Both the position numbers and the translations under genes were made by a program. The notes beneath the pieces are model-generated. The model was not told the origin of the DNA and searched no databases. It worked only from the letters and a program-made list of their open reading frames with translations. Positions 9,984 to 18,401 of a stretch of DNA of 64,000 bases are shown piece by piece; the stretch's first letter is position 1; each line of letters begins with the position of its first letter. Origin of the DNA: Paraburkholderia terricola (GTDB lineage Bacteria; Pseudomonadota; Gammaproteobacteria; Burkholderiales; Burkholderiaceae); NCBI RefSeq assembly GCF_900142195.1, contig NZ_FRAB01000001.1, positions 248,001 through 312,000 of the forward strand, in the 5' to 3' direction.

Positions 9984-11732
9984 ATGAACGATACGCCGTC
10001 GAGGCTAGCGCTCAATCGCACCACGATCCTGCTGCTGGTGCTGACCCTCGCCGTGATCTGGTTCGTGCCGCTCGGCTGGCGCCATCTGCTGCCGAGCGAC
10101 GAAGGCCGCTACGCCGAAATGGCGCGCGAGATGTTCGTCACCGGCGACTGGATCACGCCGCGCTACAACGGCTACAAATACTTCGAGAAGCCGCCGCTGC
10201 AAACCTGGATGAACGCGCTCACGTTCGCGTGGTTCGGCGTCGGCGAATGGCAGGCGCGGCTCTATACCGCGCTGACCGGCTTCGCCGGCGTGCTGCTGAT
10301 CGGCTTCACCGGCGCGCGGGTGTTCAACGCGGCGACCGGCGTGTTCGCGGCGATCGTGCTGGCGACTTCGCCGTACTGGAACCTGATGGGCCACTTCAAC
10401 ACGCTCGACATGGGCCTGTCGTTCTGGATGGAGCTGACGCTGTGCGCGCTGCTGCTCGCGCAGCGCCCCAATCTGCCGACCGCCCACACGCGGGCATGGA
10501 TGTGGGTCTGCTGGGGCGCGATGGCGCTCGCCGTGCTCTCCAAGGGTCTTGTCGGCGTGATCCTGCCGGGCGCGGTGCTCGTGCTGTATACGCTGATCGC
10601 CCGCGACTGGGCGATGTGGAAGCGCCTGCACCTGATCGGCGGCCTGATCGTGTTCTTCGCGATCGTCGCGCCGTGGTTCGTGCTGGTGCAGCAGCGCAAT
10701 CCGGAATTCCTCAACTTCTTTTTCATCGTTCAGCAGTTCAGGCGCTACCTGACGCCCGAACAGAACCGCCCCGGAGCCTTCTACTACTTCGTGCCGGTGC
10801 TGCTGGTGGGCTTCCTGCCGTGGCTTTCGATCACGGTGCAGAGCGTGCGCCACGCATGGCGCCTGCCGCGCCAGCCGAACGGCTTCGCCCCGGTGACGAT
10901 GATGCTGGTGTGGACAGCGTTCATCTTCCTGTTTTTCAGCGCGTCGCATTCCAAACTGCTGTCCTACACGCTGCCGATCGCCCCGCCGATCGCGCTGGTG
11001 ATCGGCATGTACCTGCCGCTCGTCACGCGTGACCAGTTGCGCCGCCATCTGGCCGGCTATGCGCTCTTTCTTGTGGCGGCCGCGTTTGCCGCGCTGTTTT
11101 TGTCGCGCTTCGGCAGCGAGCGCAATCCGGCCGAGCTGTACGCCGAATACCGCGGCTGGGTGCTGGCGGCGCTCGCCGTCGCGTTCGTGCTGACGCTCGC
11201 CGCGCTGTGGCTGAACCGCCGCAGCCGGGCCGGCAGCCTTGGCACGATCGTGACCTTTGCCACGGCGTGGCTGTTGCTCGGCACGATCGCCGGCACCGGT
11301 CACGACGTGTTCGGCCGGCTGAGTTCCGGCGCGCAGCTCGCGCCCGCGATCAAGGCCGAGATGGCGAAGTTGCCGGCGGATACGCCGTTCTATTCGGTCG
11401 GCGTGCTCGATCACACGTTGCCGTTCTACATCGGGCACACCACGATCATGGTCGAGCATCCCGACGAACTGGCGTTCGGGATATCCGTCGAGCCGCACAA
11501 GTGGCTGCCGTCGATCGACGCCTGGGTCGAGCGCTGGAAGGCCGAGCGCTACGCGCTCGCGCTGATCCCGCCGCCGATCTACGACCGGCTTCTGAAGCAA
11601 GGCCTGCCGATGCAGGTGATCGCCCGCGATTCGCGCCGGGTGGTGGTGGCGAAGCCGCCGGCGGCGTCCGCTGGAGCGGCGCCCACCCCGGCGCCGAATG
11701 CCGCGGCGCCGGTGGAAAAACCGCAACAATGA
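9984..11732 (+). CDS. arnT: ArnT-family lipid A 4-amino-4-deoxy-L-arabinose transferase
   Basis: A 582-residue multi-spanning GT-C glycosyltransferase of the inner membrane. It moves L-Ara4N from undecaprenyl phosphate to lipid A phosphates on the periplasmic face. The first periplasmic loop carries the PSDEGRYAEMA motif (Asp39-Glu40) and KYFEKPPLQTW (Glu68), both catalytic-site hallmarks of ArnT. About a dozen hydrophobic segments follow. The C-terminal 30 residues are a Pro/Ala-rich tail. It heads a rightward run of arn genes, 25 bases before the small transporter gene. An ArnT-like transferase for another sugar is the alternative, but the context argues strongly for Ara4N. Confidence 0.9.
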   Translation: MNDTPSRLALNRTTILLLVLTLAVIWFVPLGWRHLLPSDEGRYAEMAREMFVTGDWITPRYNGYKYFEKPPLQTWMNALTFAWFGVGEWQARLYTALTGFAGVLLIGFTGARVFNAATGVFAAIVLATSPYWNLMGHFNTLDMGLSFWMELTLCALLLAQRPNLPTAHTRAWMWVCWGAMALAVLSKGLVGVILPGAVLVLYTLIARDWAMWKRLHLIGGLIVFFAIVAPWFVLVQQRNPEFLNFFFIVQQFRRYLTPEQNRPGAFYYFVPVLLVGFLPWLSITVQSVRHAWRLPRQPNGFAPVTMMLVWTAFIFLFFSASHSKLLSYTLPIAPPIALVIGMYLPLVTRDQLRRHLAGYALFLVAAAFAALFLSRFGSERNPAELYAEYRGWVLAALAVAFVLTLAALWLNRRSRAGSLGTIVTFATAWLLLGTIAGTGHDVFGRLSSGAQLAPAIKAEMAKLPADTPFYSVGVLDHTLPFYIGHTTIMVEHPDELAFGISVEPHKWLPSIDAWVERWKAERYALALIPPPIYDRLLKQGLPMQVIARDSRRVVVAKPPAASAGAAPTPAPNAAAPVEKPQQ

Positions 11733-11757
11733 CCCCATATCAGGATCAGACCGTTCG

Positions 11758-12129
11758 ATGAACCCGATTTCCCTCTTTTGCATCCTTGCCGGCGTGACGT
11801 TGAACGCCGGCGCGCAATTGCTGCTCAAAGCCGGAACCAATGCCGTTGGACACTTCGAATTCAGCCGTGCGAACATCCTGCCCATCGCCTTTCGTCTCGC
11901 GACCCAGCCGCCGATCATCGGCGGGCTCGCCTGCTATGTGATCAGCGTGGTCGTGTGGGTGGTGGGACTGTCGCGGGTGGACGTGTCGATCGCCTATCCG
12001 ATGCTGTCGCTCGGCTACGTCGTCAACGCGTTCGCGGCGTGGTATCTGTTCGGCGAGGTGATGTCGGTGCAAAAGCTGGTGGGCATCGGCATCATTCTGA
12101 TCGGTGTGGTGGTGCTGGCGCGCAGCTAG
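11758..12129 (+). CDS. Small four-helix transporter, probable Ara4N-undecaprenyl-phosphate flippase subunit
   Basis: A 123-residue EamA/SMR-type protein with four hydrophobic helices, starting MNPISLFCILAGVTLNAGAQLLLK and ending IGIILIGVVVLARS. The motifs NAGAQLLLKAG and VDVSIAYPMLSLGYV resemble ArnE/ArnF, which form the flippase for undecaprenyl-phosphate-L-Ara4N in E. coli. Only one such gene is present here, so it may act as a homodimer. It starts 25 bases after arnT and precedes arnB. The exact substrate is inferred from location. Confidence 0.8.
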   Translation: MNPISLFCILAGVTLNAGAQLLLKAGTNAVGHFEFSRANILPIAFRLATQPPIIGGLACYVISVVVWVVGLSRVDVSIAYPMLSLGYVVNAFAAWYLFGEVMSVQKLVGIGIILIGVVVLARS

Positions 12130-12353
12130 GTTGCCGGCAACGCGGCCCGGCCGGGCTCCGCGAACTCGCGGCGCTGCCGTGGCGGGAATGCGTGGCACAA
12201 AATACCGTAAGCCGGGCGTCACGCCGGCCAAGAAAAATGTAAGGTTGACCGCGTTATGCTGTGCGGTTACCGCCCTTTTAGCCGCCACCCTGGATTTGCG
12301 CAGTCGTGCTTTTCGCGTTTTCAGGCTGCGCCCTTTCATCGAGCGATGCATTC

Positions 12354-13505
12354 ATGACCCAGTCAACACTCCCGTTCCTGCCGTTCGTCAAACCCGAGAT
12401 CGATGAAGAAACGATCCAGGGCGTCGCCGACGTGCTCCGCTCCGGCTGGATCACCACCGGTCCGCAGAATCAGAAGTTCGAGGCGGCGCTTTCGGAATTT
12501 TGCGGCGGCCGTCCGGTGCGCACGTTCAATTCGGGCACGGCGACGCTCGAAATCGGGCTGCGCATCGCCGGCGTGGGCGAAGGCGACGAAGTCATCACCA
12601 CGCCCGCCTCGTGGGTCTCGACCAGCAACGTCATCTACGAAACCGGCGCGACGCCGGTGTTCGCCGACATCGATCCGATCACGCGCAACATCGACCTCGA
12701 TCTGCTGGAAAAGGCCATCACGCCGCGCACCAAGGCGATCATTCCGGTGTATCTGTCGGGCCTGCCGGTCGACATGGACCGCCTCTACGGCATCGCGCGC
12801 GCCCACAAGCTGCGCGTGGTCGAGGACGCCGCCCAGGCGTTCGGCTCGACGTGGAAAGGCGAGCGCATCGGCAAGCTCGGCGACATGGTCTCGTTCAGCT
12901 TTCACGCGAACAAGAACCTGACCACCATCGAAGGCGGCGCGCTCGTGCTGAACAACGAGGAAGAAGCGGTCCTCGCGCAAAAGTACCGTCTGCAAGGCAT
13001 CACCCGCACCGGCTTCGACGGCATGGATTGCGACGTGCTGGGCGGCAAGTACAACCTGACCGACGTCGCCGCGCGCGTCGGCCTCGGGCAGTTGCCGCAT
13101 CTGGAGCGCTTCCTCGCGCAGCGCCGCAAACTCGTCCGCGCGTATTTCGCCGGGTTCGAAGGCGGCGCGGCGGTCAAGCTCGGCGTCGGCCTGCCGTTCG
13201 CGGACTTCGAGAACAGCAACTGGCACATGTTCCAGATCACGCTGCCGCTCGACCAGCTCTCGATCGACCGCGCCGGTTTCATGGGACAGTTGAAGGAGCG
13301 CGGCATCGGCTCGGGCGTGCACTATCCGGCGATCCACCTGTTCTCGCTGTACCGGGCGCGCGGCTTCAAGGAAGGGATGTTCCCGCACGCGGAGCGCTTC
13401 GGCGCCACCAACGTCACGCTGCCGCTCTTCACGCTGATGAACGAAGGCGACGTGGCGCGGGTCTGCCGCGCGGTCAATGAAATTTGCGAACAATACGGAA
13501 AATAA
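12354..13505 (+). CDS. arnB: UDP-4-amino-4-deoxy-L-arabinose aminotransferase
   Basis: ArnB (383 residues) is a PLP enzyme of the DegT/DnrJ/EryC1 family that aminates UDP-4-keto-pentose with glutamate. Typical motifs are FVKPEIDEETIQGVADVLRS, SGWITTGP, TPASWVSTSN, VVEDAAQAFGS and the PLP lysine Lys187 in FSFHANKNLTTIEGG. The C-terminal GSGVHYPAIHLFSLYR is also conserved. The ATG at 12354 is used because homology starts at MTQSTLPFLPFVKPEI; earlier in-frame codons add unrelated residues. It is followed after 6 bases by arnC. Confidence 0.95.
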   Translation: MTQSTLPFLPFVKPEIDEETIQGVADVLRSGWITTGPQNQKFEAALSEFCGGRPVRTFNSGTATLEIGLRIAGVGEGDEVITTPASWVSTSNVIYETGATPVFADIDPITRNIDLDLLEKAITPRTKAIIPVYLSGLPVDMDRLYGIARAHKLRVVEDAAQAFGSTWKGERIGKLGDMVSFSFHANKNLTTIEGGALVLNNEEEAVLAQKYRLQGITRTGFDGMDCDVLGGKYNLTDVAARVGLGQLPHLERFLAQRRKLVRAYFAGFEGGAAVKLGVGLPFADFENSNWHMFQITLPLDQLSIDRAGFMGQLKERGIGSGVHYPAIHLFSLYRARGFKEGMFPHAERFGATNVTLPLFTLMNEGDVARVCRAVNEICEQYGK

Positions 13506-13511
13506 GCGGAA

Positions 13512-14552
13512 ATGATTTATACGGAACAACGCGCCGTCACGCCGGAAGTGTCGATCATCATTCCGGTGTACAACGAGGAAGCCGGGCTGGCCGCGCTGTT
13601 CGCGCGCCTCTACCCGGCGCTCGATGCGCTCGGCACGTCGTATGAAGTGATCTTCATCAACGACGGCAGCCGCGACAAATCCGCTGCTCTCCTCGCCGAG
13701 CAGTTCCGCGCGCGGCCCGACACGAGCCGCGTGATCCTGCTGAACGGCAACTACGGTCAGCACATGGCGATTCTGGCGGGCTTCGAGCAGTCGCGCGGCG
13801 AGATCGTCATCACGCTCGACGCCGACTTGCAAAACCCGCCCGAGGAAATCGGCAAGCTGGTCAACAAGATGCGCGAAGGCTTCGACTACGTCGGCACGAT
13901 TCGCCTGCAACGCCAGGACAGCTTGTGGCGCCGCAAGGCCTCGCGCGCGATGAATCGCCTGCGCGAGCGCATCACGCGCATCAAGATGACCGACCAGGGC
14001 TGCATGCTGCGCGCGTACAGCCGTCACATCATCGACACGATCAATCGCTGCGGCGAGATCAACACGTTCATTCCGGCGCTCGCGTATACCTTCGCGCAGA
14101 ATCCGGTGGAAATCGAAGTCGCGCACGAAGAGCGTTTCGCCGGCGAATCGAAGTACTCGCTGTATTCGCTGATCCGCCTGAATTTCGACCTCGTCACCGG
14201 CTTTTCGGTGGTGCCGCTGCAGTGGCTGTCGTTCATCGGCGTGATTCTGTCGCTCGGGTCCGCGGCGCTCTTCGTGCTGCTGCTGATTCGCCGCTTCATC
14301 ATCGGCGCGGAAGTGCAAGGTGTGTTCACGCTGTTCGCCATCACCTTCTTCCTGCTCGGCGTGATCATCTTCGCGCTGGGGCTGCTCGGCGAATACATCG
14401 GCCGGATCTATCAGCAGGTGCGCGCGCGTCCGCGCTATCTGGTGCAGACCATTCTCGAGCAACGCGACGGCGCCGCCGTGAGCGAGGCGCCGCGTCAAAC
14501 GGTCGTGCAGGCCGTGCAATCGGCGCCAGTCAATCAGGGACCCAATCCATGA
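13512..14552 (+). CDS. arnC: Undecaprenyl-phosphate 4-deoxy-4-formamido-L-arabinose transferase
   Basis: ArnC (346 residues) is a GT2 enzyme at the inner membrane that loads formylated Ara4N onto undecaprenyl phosphate. It has the nucleotide-sugar fold start VSIIIPVYNEEAGL, the metal-binding LDADLQNPPEE, and KMTDQGCMLRAYSR. Two transmembrane helices lie at about 237-258 and 268-292. The last 40 residues are a loose, Gln/Ala/Pro-rich tail. Its stop overlaps the next start codon (ATGA), indicating translational coupling. Confidence 0.95.
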   Translation: MIYTEQRAVTPEVSIIIPVYNEEAGLAALFARLYPALDALGTSYEVIFINDGSRDKSAALLAEQFRARPDTSRVILLNGNYGQHMAILAGFEQSRGEIVITLDADLQNPPEEIGKLVNKMREGFDYVGTIRLQRQDSLWRRKASRAMNRLRERITRIKMTDQGCMLRAYSRHIIDTINRCGEINTFIPALAYTFAQNPVEIEVAHEERFAGESKYSLYSLIRLNFDLVTGFSVVPLQWLSFIGVILSLGSAALFVLLLIRRFIIGAEVQGVFTLFAITFFLLGVIIFALGLLGEYIGRIYQQVRARPRYLVQTILEQRDGAAVSEAPRQTVVQAVQSAPVNQGPNP

Positions 14553-15484
14553 AACCGCGCGCCGTCGTATTCGCGTATCACAACGTCGGCGTGCGCTGCC
14601 TGCAGGTGCTGCTCGCGCGCGGCGTCGAGGTGGCGCTGGTCGTCACGCACGAAGACAGCCCGAGCGAAAACATCTGGTTCGGCAGCGTCGCAACGGTGGC
14701 GGCCGAGCACGGCATTCCGGTCGTGACGCCGGCGGATCCGAAGAGCCCGGAACTGCGCGCCGCGGTGAGCGCCGCGCGGCCGGACTTCATCTTCTCGTTC
14801 TACTATCGCCACATGTTGCCGGTCGACCTGCTCGCGCTCGCCGCGCGCGGCGCCTACAACATGCACGGCTCGCTGTTGCCGAAATACCGCGGCCGCGTGC
14901 CGACCAACTGGGCGGTGATCCACGGTGAAACCGAGACCGGCGCGACGCTGCATGAAATGGCCGCGAAGCCCGACGCCGGCGCGATCATTGCGCAAACGCC
15001 GGTGCCGATCCTGCCCGACGACACCGCCGCGCAAGTGTTCGACAAGGTCACGGTCGCCGCCGAGCAAACGCTGTGGCGTGTGCTGCCGGCGCTGCTGGCG
15101 GGGGAAGCGCCGCATCTGCCGAACGATCTGTCGCAAGGCAGTTATTACGGCGGACGCAAGCCGGAAGACGGCCGCATCGACTGGACGCAGCCCGCGCAGC
15201 AGGTCTACAACCTGATCCGCGCGGTCGCGCCGCCCTATCCCGGCGCTTTCGCCGATCTCGGCGGGCGGCGTTTCATCGTCGCTCGCGCGCGTCTGGCCGT
15301 GCCGGGCGCGCTCCGCTCGGATTTGCCCCCTGGCCTGCACGTAAGCGATAATGCCGTTTTCGCGATATGCGGCGACGGTCGCGCAATCGCCATCCACGAA
15401 TTGCGGCACCAGCACGACGGCCACGAAACCGTTCTCACGCCAGCCGAATTCGCCCAGCTCATCCAAACTCCCCGTCACTCATGA
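14549..15484 (+). CDS. arnA: UDP-Ara4N formyltransferase (stand-alone ArnA N-domain)
   Basis: A 311-residue protein equal to the formyltransferase half of E. coli ArnA. It formylates UDP-Ara4N using 10-formyl-THF. The catalytic triad is visible as Asn104 and His106 in NMHGSLLPKYRGR and Asp142 in AAKPDAGAI. In enterobacteria this domain is fused to a dehydrogenase-decarboxylase. Here that partner is the next gene, overlapping by 4 bases (ATGA). The start at 14549 overlaps the arnC stop. Existing naming may differ between annotators; only the domain assignment is certain. Confidence 0.92.
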   Translation: MKPRAVVFAYHNVGVRCLQVLLARGVEVALVVTHEDSPSENIWFGSVATVAAEHGIPVVTPADPKSPELRAAVSAARPDFIFSFYYRHMLPVDLLALAARGAYNMHGSLLPKYRGRVPTNWAVIHGETETGATLHEMAAKPDAGAIIAQTPVPILPDDTAAQVFDKVTVAAEQTLWRVLPALLAGEAPHLPNDLSQGSYYGGRKPEDGRIDWTQPAQQVYNLIRAVAPPYPGAFADLGGRRFIVARARLAVPGALRSDLPPGLHVSDNAVFAICGDGRAIAIHELRHQHDGHETVLTPAEFAQLIQTPRHS

Positions 15485-16545
15485 AAACCGAAGGTTTCGC
15501 CAAAAAAGTCCTGATTCTGGGTGTGAACGGCTTCATCGGCCATCACCTGTCCAAACGCATTCTCGAAACCACCGATTGGGAAGTCTTCGGGATGGACATG
15601 CAAACCGAGCGTCTGGGCGACCTCCTCAATCATGAGCGGATGCACTTCTTCGAAGGCGACATCACGATCAACAAGGAGTGGGTCGAGTATCACATCAAGA
15701 AGTGCGATGTGATCCTGCCGCTGGTCGCGATCGCCACGCCCGCCACCTACGTGAAGCAGCCGCTGCGCGTGTTCGAACTCGATTTCGAGGCGAACCTGCC
15801 GATCGTGCGTTCGGCCGTCAAGTACGGCAAGCACCTCGTGTTTCCGTCCACGTCCGAGGTCTACGGCATGTGCGCGGACGAGCAGTTCGATCCCGAAGAA
15901 TCGCAACTGTCGTATGGCCCGATCAACAAGCCGCGCTGGATCTACGCGTGCTCGAAGCAGTTGATGGACCGCGTGATCTGGGGCTACGGCATGGAGGGCC
16001 TCAACTTCACGCTGTTCCGTCCGTTCAACTGGATCGGCCCGGGCCTCGACTCGATCTACACGCCGAAGGAAGGCAGCTCGCGCGTGGTCACGCAGTTCCT
16101 CGGCCATATCGTGCGCGGCGAGAACATCAGTCTCGTGGACGGCGGCGCGCAAAAGCGCGCGTTCACGGATATCGACGACGGCATCGGCGCGCTGATGAAG
16201 ATCATCGAGAACAAGAACCGGGTGGCGACGGGCAAGATCTACAACATCGGCAACCCGACCAACAACTTCTCCGTGCGCGAGCTCGCGCACAAGATGCTGA
16301 CGCTGGCCGCCGAATTCCCGGAGTACGCCGAGACCGCGAAGAAAGTGCAACTGGTCGAGACGTCGTCGGGCGCGTACTACGGCGCGGGCTACCAGGACGT
16401 GCAGAACCGCGTGCCGAAGATCGACAACACGATGCAGGAACTCAACTGGGCGCCCAAGTCGACCTTCGACGAAGCGCTGCGCAAGATTTTCGAAGCGTAT
16501 CGCGGTCACGTCGCGGAAGCGCGCGCGCTCGTCGAACAGCAATAA
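15481..16545 (+). CDS. arnA: UDP-glucuronate oxidative decarboxylase (stand-alone ArnA C-domain)
   Basis: A 354-residue extended SDR enzyme matching the C-terminal half of ArnA. It oxidises and decarboxylates UDP-glucuronate to the UDP-4-keto-pentose that ArnB aminates. Visible are the NAD-binding GVNGFIG (14-20), the active-site segment FPSTSEVYG, the YxxxK motif in YACSKQLMDR, and FRPFNWIGPGLDSIYTPKEG. It overlaps the formyltransferase gene by 4 bases and is followed by arnD after 9 bases. Together the two genes replace the fused enterobacterial ArnA. Confidence 0.93.
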   Translation: MKTEGFAKKVLILGVNGFIGHHLSKRILETTDWEVFGMDMQTERLGDLLNHERMHFFEGDITINKEWVEYHIKKCDVILPLVAIATPATYVKQPLRVFELDFEANLPIVRSAVKYGKHLVFPSTSEVYGMCADEQFDPEESQLSYGPINKPRWIYACSKQLMDRVIWGYGMEGLNFTLFRPFNWIGPGLDSIYTPKEGSSRVVTQFLGHIVRGENISLVDGGAQKRAFTDIDDGIGALMKIIENKNRVATGKIYNIGNPTNNFSVRELAHKMLTLAAEFPEYAETAKKVQLVETSSGAYYGAGYQDVQNRVPKIDNTMQELNWAPKSTFDEALRKIFEAYRGHVAEARALVEQQ

Positions 16546-16554
16546 GGCCGATCC

Positions 16555-17451
16555 TTGGCTCGTATCGTCCTGAAGATCGACGTCGACACGCTGCGCGGCA
16601 CTCGCGAAGGCGTGCCGAATCTCGCGCGCATCTTCGACCGCTTCAAGGCGCGCGCCACGTTCCTCTTCAGCCTCGGGCCCGATCACACCGGTTGGGCGAT
16701 GCGCCGCGTGTTGCGGCCGGGCTTTCTGAAGAAGGTGTCGCGCACCTCGGTGGTCGAGCACTACGGCATCCGGCAACTGATGTACGGGGTGCTGCTGCCC
16801 GGTCCCGACATCGGCGCGCGGGCGTCGGCGGAAATGCGCGCGATTCATGAAGCCGGCTTCGAATGCGGCATTCATACGTGGGATCACGTGTACTGGCAGG
16901 ACAACGTGCGTTCGAAAGACCGCGCGTGGACCGCGGCGCAAATGCAGAAAAGCCACGACCGTTTCATCGAGGTGTTCGGCACGCCGCCCGTCACGCACGG
17001 CGCGGCCGGCTGGCAGATGAACGGCCACGCGTTCGAACAGATCGACGCCTGGGGCATGCGCTACGCGTCCGACGGTCGCGGCCATTCGCCGTATCTGCCG
17101 GTGGTGGGCGGCAAGACGCTTGCGCACGTGCAGATGCCCACCACGCTGCCCACGCTCGACGAAGTGCTCGGCGTGGACGGCGTCGACGAGCACAACGTCG
17201 CCGCATGGATGTTGAAGCACACCGAGAACAATCCGCACGATCAGGTGTTCACGCTGCACGCGGAACTCGAAGGGCAAAAGCTCGCCCCGATCTTCGAACA
17301 GTTGCTGGACGGCTGGCGCGCGCAAGGCCATACCTTTGCGACCATGGGTGATTACCACGCCACGCTGGACCGCGGCACGCTGCCCACGTACCCTGTCACG
17401 TGGGGCGAAATTCCAGGCCGCTCCGGCGAGTTGATCGTCCAGCCTTCCTGA
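16555..17451 (+). CDS. arnD: 4-deoxy-4-formamido-L-arabinose-phosphoundecaprenol deformylase
   Basis: ArnD (298 residues) is a polysaccharide-deacetylase-family enzyme that removes the formyl group from undecaprenyl-phosphate-Ara4FN before flipping. The metal-binding motif starts IDVDTLRG (Asp9, Asp11), followed by GIHTWDHVYWQD and the C-terminal HAELEGQKL region. The start is TTG at 16555; homology begins with ARIVLKIDVDT and no ATG or GTG fits, so this unusual start is likely real. It is the last arn gene; bcp begins 150 bases later. Confidence 0.93.
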   Translation: MARIVLKIDVDTLRGTREGVPNLARIFDRFKARATFLFSLGPDHTGWAMRRVLRPGFLKKVSRTSVVEHYGIRQLMYGVLLPGPDIGARASAEMRAIHEAGFECGIHTWDHVYWQDNVRSKDRAWTAAQMQKSHDRFIEVFGTPPVTHGAAGWQMNGHAFEQIDAWGMRYASDGRGHSPYLPVVGGKTLAHVQMPTTLPTLDEVLGVDGVDEHNVAAWMLKHTENNPHDQVFTLHAELEGQKLAPIFEQLLDGWRAQGHTFATMGDYHATLDRGTLPTYPVTWGEIPGRSGELIVQPS

Positions 17452-17601
17452 CTGGCCGTCCGACAGCCGGCTCCGACGATCCTGAGCGCCGCGCGAAAAC
17501 CTGCCCGCGCCGCGGTTCACTTTCCCCCACAAGCATCGATGCCAGGCCGACGCCGCCAGCACTCATCCATTCGGCGCCGGCCATAACAACCGGAGAACCT
17601 C

Positions 17602-18063
17602 GTGCCCATCGCAGTCGACCAACCCATCCCCGACTTCACCGCCCCCGCTACCGGCGGCGAGATCACGCTGTCCAAGCTGCGGGGCAAGAAGGTGGTGCTG
17701 TATTTTTATCCGAAGGACAACACGCCGGGCTGCACGACCGAAGGTCTGCAATTCCGCGATCTGTATCCGAAGTTCAAGAAGGCCGGCGCCGAAATTCTCG
17801 GCGTGTCGCGCGACAGCCTGCGCTCGCATGACAACTTCAAGGCCAAGCTCGAACTGCCCTTCCCGCTGATCTCGGACCCTGAAGAAACGCTGTGCGCGCT
17901 CTTCAACGTCATCAAAATGAAGAAAATGTATGGCAAGGAAGTACGGGGAATCGAGCGCTCGACGTTCCTGATCGACGCTGAAGGCGTGCTCCGCCAGGAG
18001 TGGCGCGGCGTGAAGGTGCCAGGGCATGTCGACGACATTCTGGAAGCTGTACAAGCGCTGTGA
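17602..18063 (+). CDS. bcp: Peroxiredoxin, Bcp/PrxQ family
   Basis: A 153-residue cytoplasmic thiol peroxidase. The peroxidatic cysteine is Cys44 in PKDNTPGCTTEG. The resolving cysteine five residues later, found in E. coli Bcp, is absent (Gln-Phe region instead). Another cysteine, Cys98 in SDPEETLCALF, is present. So this is either a 1-Cys type or one using Cys98 or an external thiol. The start is GTG at 17602 with GGAGA upstream. It follows arnD by 150 bases and may be separately transcribed. Confidence 0.92.
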   Translation: MPIAVDQPIPDFTAPATGGEITLSKLRGKKVVLYFYPKDNTPGCTTEGLQFRDLYPKFKKAGAEILGVSRDSLRSHDNFKAKLELPFPLISDPEETLCALFNVIKMKKMYGKEVRGIERSTFLIDAEGVLRQEWRGVKVPGHVDDILEAVQAL

Positions 18064-18076
18064 GGCGCGTTATATT
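18048..18076 (+). promoter_or_regulatory. Candidate sigma-70 promoter at the end of bcp
   Basis: TGTACA (four of six matches to -35) and TATATT (five of six to -10) are separated by exactly 17 bases. They overlap the last codons of bcp. A start near 18083 would make a short structured transcript ending at the terminator at 18179-18215, or would read through to phoH. This is pattern-based only. Confidence 0.35.
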
Positions 18077-18082
18077 GGGCCG

Positions 18083-18215
18083 CAATGAGTGCCTGTCCAC
18101 CCCATTCCTTCCGCGGCTGTGCCGGACTTGACAGTGGTCTTGTCGAAGTCGTGAGGCGCAACGCGATGACCGTAGGCGAGCCGCTTGCCCCGTACGCCGG
18201 GGCGGCGGCTTTTTT
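18083..18215 (+). ncRNA. Candidate small RNA or attenuated leader upstream of phoH
   Basis: About 133 nt between a plausible promoter and a strong intrinsic terminator, with no coding frame that resembles a protein. A hairpin with arms GACTTGACA and TGTCGAAGTC lies at 18125-18150, followed by the terminator hairpin. Two readings are possible: an independent small RNA, or a 5' leader whose terminator controls phoH, which starts 187 bases further on. I do not recognise any known riboswitch consensus. The boundaries are guesses from the promoter and terminator. Confidence 0.3.
18179..18215 (+). terminator. Intrinsic terminator between bcp and phoH
   Basis: A GC-rich hairpin with arms AGCCGCTTGCCCC and GGGGCGGCGGCT around a 7-nt loop is followed by a run of six T. 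It points rightward and can end bcp transcription, or a short RNA made from this gap. Confidence 0.8.
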
Positions 18216-18401
18216 AATTGCGCGCAGCCGTTCGTTCACTCGGCCGCGCGTTTCCGTTAAGGAGCCGATCGAAGACCAGGCGAACCGGCATCTCTAGACC
18301 GAATGCGCGCCTCCGGGCGCAAACTGCGTGCGCACTCACGCGCACCGGCAGAATGCGACAGGCGGCGCACGATATGTGACCCGACTTTTTCGAGGGAAAC
18401 C

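Noticed and set aside
12363..14519. 718-codon frame opposite arnB and arnC
   Set aside because: It spans two clear genes on the other strand and contains no recognisable domain.
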